A stretch of 64,000 bases of DNA from Lepidodermella squamata. Its lineage: Eukaryota > Gastrotricha. Position numbers and translations under genes: made by a program. A model generated the notes under the pieces. That model ran no database searches, was not told where the DNA came from, and was given only the letters and a program-made list of their open reading frames with translations. Below, piece by piece: positions 55,711-64,000 of the stretch. The stretch covers positions 1,488,001-1,552,000 of the forward strand of contig JBLDXI010000025.1 in assembly GCA_047495785.1 (NCBI GenBank), written 5' to 3'. Numbering within the stretch: position 1 is the first letter of the stretch; every line of letters begins with the position of its first letter.

Positions 55711-57271
55711 CACTGTAAAAAATAGGGTGCTGATTACCCTGGGTATTTACCCTTTTTCAATTTTTTGAGGAGTAAATGCTCCCGCCTATCTCTTTGTGGT
55801 AATTCGCTCCAAGGTAAAAGTGGGGTAAATACCCTTGGGTGGTAATTAACTGTGGCAATTCTTTTCTTGGATGGCAATCTAAGGGCAATCACCCTCGCGC
55901 AAATTTGTTAATTTTATTTCAATAAATAAATTATTTATTTGATTTTTAATTATGAAATATTAGTTTTATAAACCTCTAAACATGTTAGCATAAGTAAAAA
56001 AAGTTGAGGATAAACTCTGGTAAATATCTCATGGTCGAGGATGGTCAAAAACACAATGACATCCTAAGTCTGAATTTTACCGTATATGTACCTTCGTATT
56101 TGCAGCGCTGATATGATGCGCAGTAAGATCCTTTCAGAGAATTTGATATCGATTTTGCAGTCACCTAAGCCAGGCAAAAAAGGTCCCTGAATAAATTAGA
56201 AGTCCCTCCCTGATAATACGGTATATACGGTTTACCATAGCCGAGTTATTTCAGGGTTGGATTTTAAACATAAACACAAATAACCAATGATCGCAGCTAA
56301 TTGTCAAGATCTATGGGATGGCGCCAAATTTCAGCTAATTTTAGTGCCGGCAACGTGGCTGGCATCGCTAACTCTCCAAAATCGTTCTTCAATTGGATTC
56401 TAGATTATAGCTCTCAATTAGTAACAGGGTCCTCGCTAAATCTTAATAAAATAAATCTAAATGAAATGACTGGTTCAACTCAAATTAACTGCAATGCCTA
56501 AGCAATTAATCAAAGCAATTAAGAAGCTCCACCTAGTCAATATTCAAGTCAGTTTTTCACCTTTAAAATATCACCTCCACTCAATCAGCAGTGGCTTCCC
56601 AATTGAGCTAGCGCTATTCGGTGGTGCAACGTTGGAGTATTAACTTTATCGATTTGCTTTGCGAAATGCATTCAATCTCATAACTCAAATCAGCCGAATT
56701 CTAAATAATGGCTGAACTCAGCCATGTGCATATGCAAATTGTTCGACTCGCTCGCATTCGCTGCGGCACAGAAAGGCTTGTTTGCAAAAAACTAGCTCAA
56801 ATCATTCATTAACATTGTGCAATGAAAAGAAGAAAAAAATTTATAATCGCGCGTTGCAGGTAACAGTCGGGTTGCAGGTATCAGTTAGGTGCGTTTCAGG
56901 TTTAACGGTGTTCGGTGTTATCAAAGGTAACCTGGTGGCATGTGGTGCCATCCTGATACCTTGGGACCCTCCTTATTAATTCGAATAATTGATTTTTTAA
57001 TTGAATAATTAAAAATAATTTATTGCTTGAATATTTATTCAAAAATAATTCCTAACAATTTAATTGAAATAATTAGGAATAATTGCAGGGTAATTACCCC
57101 TCAGCAATGAAAGACATGCTGGAAGATAATTACCCTCTCTGTGGTAAATAATCCTTACGAAAAAAACTCTGAGGAGTAATTTCAATGCACCCCGTGTGCA
57201 TTTTACCCCCCAAGCGCCATACAATTGAATGGAGTAAATTCGGGGTAATCACCCCCCTATTTTTTACAGTG
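55711..57271. mobile_element. 1.56-kb non-autonomous TIR transposon
   Basis: The left end CACTGTAAAAAATAGGGTG (55711) is mirrored by CCCCTATTTTTTACAGTG ending at 57271. Subterminal GGTAATTACCC-like motifs recur on both sides (about 55735-55865 and 57089-57255). TATA flanks both ends (55707-55710 and 57272-57275). The homologous flank of another receptor copy near 48800 reads AGCATATAGCATAAGATGCT without the element, which looks like an empty site. The interior has only short frames and no transposase. A TA or TATA duplication is compatible with a Tc1/mariner-like or related mover. Confidence 0.7.
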
Positions 57272-57504
57272 TATAGCAAAGCAGAGCAAGATGGACTTTA
57301 CACCTCATTCCGGGTTGATTGGGGCTTACGCGCGGAAAAAGAGTGGAATCATGCCGCAATATGGCGCCATTCATATAGTGCAGTAGCACAAGAAATTTAT
57401 TCAATCCCAATTTGCCATAGTCCCAAGCCGCATCACATATTATTACAGTCACTGAAATTCTGCAGTGTATTTTGTTTTTCATCTTGCATCTATTCCACAT
57501 GAAT

Positions 57505-58940
57505 CAATATTTGTATGATATAACATGAGTAGGAATCTATATTTGAGTGAAGCACGAAATATAGATCGAGTAAAACGAATGAAACGAGTGAAATCGAGGC
57601 GGAACGAGCCGGTAGGCGAGTGGAGACGAGATTTCACGAGGTGAATGAGTTTAAAATATTACACGGTGTCTATATTTTTTGCAACGCAAAATAATAAATA
57701 ATAAAAAATCCAACTTAAAATTTCATCGAAAAATGGCTTTCTATTCATTCTCGCTCATTTTTCTCATTCGTTCGAATTTCGTCTCGATTTGAACGTCGAT
57801 TTTCTGTCCGACCGGAATTCTGCTCGAATTTCACGAACAAATGCTCCCAGAATTCTGCTGCGATTGGCAAAGCTGCCGCAATTGAAGCCGAATGGTTCGA
57901 TAACCCATCAACCCTGAAACCTGGTTCCTTCGAAATCAACGTTCGCGAAAACCATGCGCCTAAAAAATCCGAAGAAACTGGTTCGATTAGAACAACACGT
58001 TTGGTGGCGAAAGAACTTGAAAGAACAGCAGTCCGTCGGAATTTCATCTCTGGTTGTTGAACAAAATGGCTCAGTTTCGGACTAGCGCGTCGCAACGGTG
58101 TTTGGTACGCCGATGTTTTCAACGTGATCGAATCGGAACTGTCGCTGGCAGAGTGCTCCAAGTTCAATCAAGTTTCAAGGTGGTGATTTCTGCGAATTGG
58201 GGTCAAAATGCTGTCCGATTTTCTGGATTTTCTGCTCAGTGTTCCCGGCGCGTTCCATCGATCTATGGAGGCGACTTGCTGACCGTACCTGTTCGATGAT
58301 CTTCTGCGCGATCCGACCCACGAATCGCTGCGAATTCATGCACAGCGGGGACGAAATGCTGCCCGATTTTCCGGAGTCTTCTGAGAAATTCTGGTTCCTA
58401 CGGCCAATTTTTGCAGCCCGTCTGCAAAGCTGTCCCCGTCTAAATTATTCTCAAAATTGAATTTCTCCATGTTTTCTCATAATAAATTGCGTTGCGAAAA
58501 CTATATCCCTGTGTTTTTCCGTTAGAATTAGCTGTTTCAAGACCTGCTCGGAAGTATTTGGGCTTGGAAATGAGCATCTATATTCAAAATATAGATGTTC
58601 CAGGTCAAAAATATAGATACACCTGAATCTATATTTCAGATATACATCAGAAATATAGTTCATATTCAAATCTATATTTGAAATATGAAAAAATATAGAT
58701 TTGTGTTTCAAGGTTACTTATATAGACGCAGTTGGTATTTGTATGGTATGACATGAGTAAAACGTTTATATCTGTACGGAGCCGCCCGAGATTTACGAGT
58801 CGGAACGAGCCGGAGGCGAGTTGCGATGAGTAAATCGAGTGCGGCGAGTTCAGATATGAACGATTTACGAATGTTATACCGTAAAATATCGAATTGTCAA
58901 AGCTACTCGACCTATATTTTTGGCGACAATTCTATATTTC
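57505..58940. repeat. Composite repeat block with direct copies outside and inverted repeats inside
   Basis: TTTGTATGATATAACATGAGTA (57508) recurs as TTTGTATGGTATGACATGAGTA (58737). Each is followed by GGAACGAGCCGG-type sequence with CGAG recurring about every 10 bases. Inside, TATATTTTTTGCAACGCAAA (57657-57676) is nearly the reverse complement of GCGTTGCGAAAACTATA (58488-58504). Between them are frames of 140 codons (minus, 58167-57745) and 87 codons (plus, 58197-58460) that match nothing I know, and ATATAGAT motifs repeat near 58580-58700. It is probably nested transposon remains. Confidence 0.45.
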
Positions 58941-59815
58941 ATGACTTATAACCGAAGCGAGAGAAGTCTCATAAACAGGAATAATATGCTATATAGTTAA
59001 AACATCTATATGAGTCAGTGATTGGGATTTGATTGATTTTGAGGCAATTTTTTAATGTTGGCCGTTTTGATTGCGATTTTCATCAAAAACGGTTTTTTGC
59101 AAAGGTTTCGAGTTTCGAGCCTTGCTCAGCCGTCAGTTAGATGCCTTCCCGACATAAGCAGCATAGTCGCAGAAATTTCGATCAGATTTCATGCGAATTC
59201 ATGTTTGCCCCACCTATGGCACGAGAGTAAACTCGCAGCGGTTGATAAGTCGGATATGACGCCTCAATTCGGTTATATAAAAATCTAACATAGAATTCAA
59301 TCTATAAAAAGAGTTAATCTTAATTAACGCCTATTCCTGTCTGCGTTTCAGCCAATTCAGCGGATCTGCACACGGGGTAGGCCTTGATCTTCTGGTTTTC
59401 AATACACATACCGAAAATTTGCGGAATGATAAATGTTCTGCAAGGTTCTGGACGGGTTGACCTACAAGATTCTCGTCTATTACATCTTAAACCATAAATG
59501 ATGGTGTTTTTCCTCAATATTGAAATTCAGCAGGATTTGCAAGCCGCCGTTTGCTGCTGCGAAGTTGGCCTGGACACGGCAGTTGATTGCTGATTTTTAC
59601 ACTTTTTCGTCCGAAGCAAGATTTATCAAAATGTACAATCTTAATTATTGAATTTCAAGGCACACATTCTCTAAGGCTAACGAAACTGTTGCTGACGACA
59701 GGCAACAATATTTACTTTGGGTACCGTATGTATCGAATCAGCAATGATTTGTATAGGTATATACTATAGTTTGCTCTTTTCTTTTTAATTTAATTGGCCG
59801 ATGCGGACATAAAAA
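58941..59815. other. Upstream region of the cys-loop gene
   Basis: No coding frame I trust. Short frames at 59055-59288 (+) and 59517-59320 (-) have no recognisable motif. It should contain the promoter of the downstream channel gene. Confidence 0.4.
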
Positions 59816-60997
59816 ATGCAGATTATGATAGATTCAAACAAGAATATTTCTATTCAAATGCTTTTGACTTTCCAACTTCTGACGCTAAAAGTCAGCTTCC
59901 TCTGGGCTGGCAAGAGTGACGCCGAACTTCGTGAACCGGTCACTGTCGAAATGATAAACAAATGCCCCGCTCTTAACTCGCAGCGCTACTCGCCGAATTG
60001 CGAGACGTTCAAAGGAGAAAATTGCAATACCACGCTAGTTAACATTCACATGATTGTTCAAGCTTTCCATGACGTCGATGATGTTTCAGAAAGTTTCGAA
60101 GTCGCAGGCCAGCTGAAGGTATCTTGGATGGCACCATGTGACGCTTTCACGAATCGAAGTGTGACATTCTACTCTAACGCTGACTTGCTCTGGCAGCCAT
60201 TGATCGAACATTCCAACTCCTTCGAGGATGCGGCCATGAGAGATTTTGGCGGTCAGCTGTTTATAACGTCTGCGACCGAGTCCCCGGTAGTTGCCTTTGA
60301 ATACACATTTACTGGGGTCTTCAAATCCGTTTGTGACCTGGGGCTAGAAGCATTTCCATTTGACACTCAGGAATGCAAAATGATCTTTGTCGTATTGCAA
60401 TATGGCTATGGTGTCAAAATCGACTCATCATGGTTTGCAATCGCAATAATGGAGGAAGAGAATGGTGGTGAATGGACTATGATCAGCAATAACTCTTCCG
60501 TGGAGAATCACGGCCATCATTTAGACAGAAATAGCTTCGCGACGTTCAACTTCAATCTAGCGAGGAATCCAGAGTATTACATCAATACACTGATGATTCC
60601 TTGTTCTTTGCTGGCATTCTCCGTAATCGTAGCATTTGCCTTAGATCCTAACGAGCCTGATAGGTCCATTTTTGCTGTTACTGTTCTGTTAGCTCTGATT
60701 TTTCTCGAGGGTCAAGTTTTGACCCACGTTCCTGTCAAACCTATTCGAATTTTTCTGATGAACTTCACTGATCTCATGACATTGTTAGCTTACCTTTGTA
60801 CGCTGTACGACATGGCCATATGTTGCGTGGCTCGGTCTTACGACAAGTGGTTTTCTCGAAAGAGACACGCCTGCTGCATTCGTATTTGCAATGGACGAAT
60901 TGTGGACATACTTGTAGTCCTGATCTTCCTCGCTTTTTATTTTGGAATTATTTTCTACGCCGTAGGTTTCGCAAGGCAAGCGGGTAAATCTGACTAA
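59816..60997 (+). CDS. Cys-loop ligand-gated ion channel subunit, single exon
   Basis: 393 residues without introns. ATG at 59858 (residue 15) would give a cleaner signal peptide MLLTFQLLTLKVSFLWA. The extracellular domain has the cys-loop CDLGLEAFPFDTQEC (13 residues between cysteines). M1 (INTLMIPCSLLAFSVIVAFAL), M2 (IFAVTVLLALIFLEGQVL), M3 (FTDLMTLLAYLCTLYDMAIC) and M4 (DILVVLIFLAFYFGIIFYAV) follow. The M3-M4 loop is only about 30 residues. There is no vicinal Cys pair in the loop C region, so it is not a typical nicotinic alpha subunit. No Pro-Ala-Arg motif precedes M2, so there is no clear sign of an anion channel either. It should form pentamers in the plasma membrane; ligand and ion selectivity are not readable. 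Lack of introns suggests a retrogene or intron loss. Confidence 0.85.
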   Translation: MQIMIDSNKNISIQMLLTFQLLTLKVSFLWAGKSDAELREPVTVEMINKCPALNSQRYSPNCETFKGENCNTTLVNIHMIVQAFHDVDDVSESFEVAGQLKVSWMAPCDAFTNRSVTFYSNADLLWQPLIEHSNSFEDAAMRDFGGQLFITSATESPVVAFEYTFTGVFKSVCDLGLEAFPFDTQECKMIFVVLQYGYGVKIDSSWFAIAIMEEENGGEWTMISNNSSVENHGHHLDRNSFATFNFNLARNPEYYINTLMIPCSLLAFSVIVAFALDPNEPDRSIFAVTVLLALIFLEGQVLTHVPVKPIRIFLMNFTDLMTLLAYLCTLYDMAICCVARSYDKWFSRKRHACCIRICNGRIVDILVVLIFLAFYFGIIFYAVGFARQAGKSD

Positions 60998-62160
60998 GTT
61001 TGAAATAAGATTAATGAGATTGTGCGTAAGCGTTCAATATTTCTAGAAATATTCGCCATTAACAACATCATCATTAGCTCTTTTGAACTTCTGAATTCTG
61101 ATAACCTAAAATTTAAGTTTGAATGTTGTTTGATTTCAATTGTGAGCGATTTCTACTTTATATTTATCATAGATGAAAACTAAATTTCATGCTAAATCAA
61201 TATGTAGTTATGGGTTATGGTAACAATTCAAGTCATTCTTTAAGAATTCAAGAATAAAGTTTAATACATATGTGTTAATACATTTAATACACACCGTTTG
61301 GCAAGTCCTTTTGGAAACTATAACAGCATTCCCTCGATTTCGTGAGTTGGCAAATCGAACGATAACACAAACACCCTCAATCAAGTATCAAGGAATTACA
61401 CTGTCCGCCTCCTCAGCTGGGAGTCTCATAATATCTCCAATCTCCAACATATTCGCGAAATGCCGACAGTGTGCCGGCACTCTACGAGGCATTATGAAAC
61501 GTAAGATATTACCGCAGCGACTGGGACTCATGTTTTATAAATCGACAGCTTACAGCTCGCGTTCAGCTCGCCATTATGTCTATATCAACCCTAGTAATCC
61601 ACGAGTAATCTACATCAATCAATAGTACTTATCAGTAGATTATTCCAAATTCAGGCAAATGGACTTCGCGCTAATATCGGCCTGCATTGACGCCGATTCC
61701 TTTGACAATTTATTTCTCGCTGATATGCCACCAATGGAAGATGTATCATCAATGCACGCCAACACAATCGCTGCCTGGCAGCTGGCGATGTTACGGCTGA
61801 CTATATTTAATGCGCGTAGTAGAAAAGTGAAAAACTAGCCCAGTTTATGACCTTTCATTTTTTCTGTTAGGCAATATCGTCCCCAATAATCTGAAACTAC
61901 GGTAACGTGCGTTAAAAACTACTGCACCGTAATATATGCATGCTTTACCGTAGCTCTGCATCAAGTCTATGGTAGAACTATGGTAAATATAGTACGACTG
62001 TTCCATGGAGGCTAGATGATTCTTCAAATTACTGAGAGAGATACCGATTTATTGGTGGTCTGCGTTACATAATTATTAGTAACGTTGCCTTTAAGACACA
62101 GAGATACGAATCAATTAATTTCAGTATAGGTGATATTTCTTAATAATAAGTATTGGTTAG
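60998..62160. other. Region downstream of the cys-loop gene
   Basis: AT-rich 3' flank with a possible AATAAA at 61253-61258. A 117-codon plus frame (61272-61625) has no recognisable features. One small candidate frame is listed separately. Confidence 0.4.
61659..61838 (+). CDS. Candidate 59-residue reading frame (weak)
   Basis: ATG lies four bases after an AAATTCAG acceptor-like site. The product (MDFALISACIDADSFDNLFL, then an amphipathic stretch AAWQLAMLRLTIFNARSRKV) has balanced composition, but I see no homologue. It may be a last exon or chance. Confidence 0.2.
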   Translation: MDFALISACIDADSFDNLFLADMPPMEDVSSMHANTIAAWQLAMLRLTIFNARSRKVKN

Positions 62161-62352
62161 TTATCGTTGTTTGGAATATAGATGGTGGTGAAGAATTCGA
62201 ATACTGTCTTTGAGGGCCTGTGAAGCGATATCGATGGCTGTGCCGGCGTTGATTCCATAATCGCGCAGAAGTTTGACAGCTTCTGTTGTCAGGGATCCGC
62301 GGGCACCGATGTATAGTCCATGTACTTCTAATGCGCTTATTTCAAATATTAA
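62161..62352 (-). pseudogene. C-terminal fragment of a LINE-type reverse transcriptase ORF (candidate)
   Basis: The minus-strand frame from about 62352 to the TAA at 62161 reads ...HGLYIGARGSLTTEAVKLLR then DYGINAGTAIDIASQALKDS and a His/Leu end. The pattern GARGxxxTxAxxLLRxxGI recalls the C-terminal tail of non-LTR retrotransposon ORF2 proteins. Only this tail is present, about 70 bases past the end of the GABA-B-like gene. Confidence 0.4.
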
Positions 62353-62419
62353 GCTAGCTCAGGTTAGCTGATGTGGAATATTGGCGTGGTATGAAGCGGC
62401 CCATAAAAAAGCTATAGTT

Positions 62420-64000
62420 TTATGATCTGTTAACAGCCCTCATCTCCGTCAATCTTCGCATAACGGCACGAGGTCTGATGTAATTAGATATCGACCAAAA
62501 GAACGAATTGAAGAATGACATGGCTAGTCCCGCAAAAGCAATGACAGCATGTTGAGTAATCGCCTTTCTATCGAGCACTAGTAAAGCCAAAGATAGACTA
62601 AATAAAAGCATGGGCTGGGTCGCTAAACCAGCAGCGATCATTCTGAACTCCGGACAACGACTCATGTTAGTTTTGCTTGACTTTATGCGGTAAATTCCGC
62701 GCAGACCAACCATAAAAACGGCGAGATTGACGAATAGCAATGCAACCATCACAGGTATCTGATTCGGAGCAGAACATATAACAGAAAACGGTTCGAAAAC
62801 TGTATCGGCCTCCACGACGTAGTAGCTACTCTCCAGTTGTATAAGAGAGCAAGACATTGAGTCGCTAACCATATAGATTACTGTGGTTAGCCCGCACAAC
62901 CCCCCAAAGACGGGTGCCAGACCTGCGGTTCGTTTATCTGCTGCTGTAAGGTGGCTTTTCCTCATCAGTCGCATCCCATTTTCGTAATCTGCGCGTGAAA
63001 TTGGGGCGCTCCGTGAAGAAATGTTACTTGCTCGACTTATGCGAGTTTCCGCCATGATCAATCCGATCTCGTATAGCTTCACTGCGAGGAAATGCGACCT
63101 AGCTGCGATCAGACTATTTACAGCCGATATTGCCACCACAAACAAGATGTAACGAGAATAAGTCAAACCCAGGTGGCTAAAATCATGTGGGTCCAAACCA
63201 TCTCCACCGTCATATACGAACATCACCGAGACTGCATTCATCAACAAGCAGAAGCACAGCCCCGCGATCTTCGTTCTTTGAAAGTTCCTGCCTATTTTCA
63301 AAGTTCCCCGAAGCTTTGTATAAACCACTCCAATGAGATGCATTAGTTGAAGACCTGAAAGGACTCCAGCTATACTGCTAACAGTGGGCATCAACCATGT
63401 AGGGATACGAGTAGGTATATTTTGAAATGACGTGACATCTTTCGGTCGCTTTCCACCCCAAGCTGCCCATGCAAAATCATTATGAATGTAATCATTTGCA
63501 GAATCCCAAACATTCACCAGAGCTTGTCCATTCCAGTATTTGAACAGGACATCAGGTTGAACCAAGCCATCTCTCGTATACTTTATTACGGCCGTGCGCA
63601 AACCCTTTAGCAAGAGGTTCCTATGAGCATCGTTCAGAACTTTCGTGAACAGCAACTTGTTCTGCGATGAAGAGTAGTTAACAAGCGATAGGTTATAATT
63701 CGCCTTCAGAATCTTCTCCGCACCGGCTAGAGTCCACAATGCTTTCACGGTCATGTCGTAGCAGGTGTATCGGAAAATGTAATCAGGAGGTTGATATTTG
63801 TTCAAATACTCAGGAGAAGCCAGGGCTTGGTCGAGCTCTGCTAGTGTGTAGCCAAGTTGAGATTTGAAATCTGGTGTCGGCTGTCCGCCTTGAAAATCCC
63901 AGAAAATGTAAGAGTACTGTCGTAGAATGATCTCTCGAGTGCACTGCGTTCCGGCTACAACCGTTGGCAAATTTGCAGGTTCGAAAAACCCGTTCGCGCC
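62420..64000 (-). CDS. GABA-B-like family C receptor, C-terminal part (continues past window edge)
   Basis: The minus-strand frame is open from the window edge to the stop at 62420, 526 codons. The N-terminal third looks like the second lobe of a Venus-flytrap domain (YSYIFWDFQGG, a helix-rich middle, GLVQPDVLFKYWNGQALVNV). Seven membrane spans follow (TWLMPTVSSIAGVLSGLQLM first, VIAFAGLAMSFFNSFFWSIS last) and a short basic tail without a coiled coil. There is no cysteine-rich linker between lobe and membrane, which is the GABA-B rather than metabotropic glutamate arrangement. No intron is seen in this part. Assignment to a GABA-B-like orphan is moderate; the missing 5' part would decide. Confidence 0.65.
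   Translation of the reverse strand, partial: GANGFFEPANLPTVVAGTQCTREIILRQYSYIFWDFQGGQPTPDFKSQLGYTLAELDQALASPEYLNKYQPPDYIFRYTCYDMTVKALWTLAGAEKILKANYNLSLVNYSSSQNKLLFTKVLNDAHRNLLLKGLRTAVIKYTRDGLVQPDVLFKYWNGQALVNVWDSANDYIHNDFAWAAWGGKRPKDVTSFQNIPTRIPTWLMPTVSSIAGVLSGLQLMHLIGVVYTKLRGTLKIGRNFQRTKIAGLCFCLLMNAVSVMFVYDGGDGLDPHDFSHLGLTYSRYILFVVAISAVNSLIAARSHFLAVKLYEIGLIMAETRISRASNISSRSAPISRADYENGMRLMRKSHLTAADKRTAGLAPVFGGLCGLTTVIYMVSDSMSCSLIQLESSYYVVEADTVFEPFSVICSAPNQIPVMVALLFVNLAVFMVGLRGIYRIKSSKTNMSRCPEFRMIAAGLATQPMLLFSLSLALLVLDRKAITQHAVIAFAGLAMSFFNSFFWSISNYIRPRAVMRRLTEMRAVNRS

Noticed and set aside
57185-57502. Plus-strand 105-codon frame
   Set aside because: It starts inside the TIR of the 1.56-kb element and runs into duplicated receptor flank, so it cannot be a conserved gene.
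61272-61625. Plus-strand 117-codon frame
   Set aside because: No domain, no start context or splice evidence, and it sits in AT-rich 3' flank.
1-64000. CRISPR arrays, bacterial operons or horizontally acquired bacterial genes
   Set aside because: No regularly spaced repeats were seen, and every recognised gene is of eukaryotic type with spliceosomal introns or metazoan domains.

Overview
The window is nuclear DNA of an invertebrate animal. Genes have spliceosomal introns (GT...AG, several only about 50 to 60 bases), AATAAA poly(A) signals, and animal-specific products: Abl kinase, receptor guanylyl cyclase, ADAM, neprilysin-type M13 peptidase, cys-loop channel and rhodopsin-like receptors. 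The compact introns and a tandem lineage-specific receptor family suggest an ecdysozoan. A tardigrade would fit, but this is an impression and not proven by the sequence.

Layout. 0-7 kb (+): an intact LRRC40-like gene, then a four-exon ZDHHC16-like palmitoyltransferase whose introns hold decayed repeats. 7.5-28.1 kb (-): ADAM metalloprotease, M13 peptidase, receptor guanylyl cyclase, Abl kinase and an unrecognised type I membrane protein. 28.9-35.3 kb (+): BCKDHA (mitochondrial branched-chain keto-acid dehydrogenase E1 alpha) and an SLC27A/FATP acyl-CoA synthetase/transporter with a retrotransposon gag relic in an intron. 37.2-38.9 kb (-): two tandem 126-residue paralogues of unknown function. 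40.1-42.4 kb (-): a two-exon 771-residue protein with ligase, P-loop kinase and 2H phosphoesterase modules, the Trl1-type tRNA ligase architecture, which is unexpected in an animal. 43.2-54.9 kb (-): four tandem orphan 7TM receptors in duplicated blocks, interrupted by transposon insertions. 55-59 kb: a 1.56 kb terminal-inverted-repeat element and other repeats. 59.8-61.0 kb (+): a single-exon cys-loop channel subunit. 62.4-64.0 kb (-): the C-terminal part of a GABA-B-like family C receptor, running off the window.

There is no operon-like co-function. Several genes belong to signalling (Abl, guanylyl cyclase, receptors, channel), two to mitochondrial or lipid metabolism, and one to RNA repair. 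The best candidate for new biology is the RNA ligase. Next are the Abl homologue with an SH3 that has lost its ligand-binding aromatics, an ADAM without a visible prodomain, the receptor cluster with a gene-conversion tract, and the pair of unknown small proteins. Exon boundaries were read by eye from splice consensus, frame continuity and family alignment from memory; nothing was computed.
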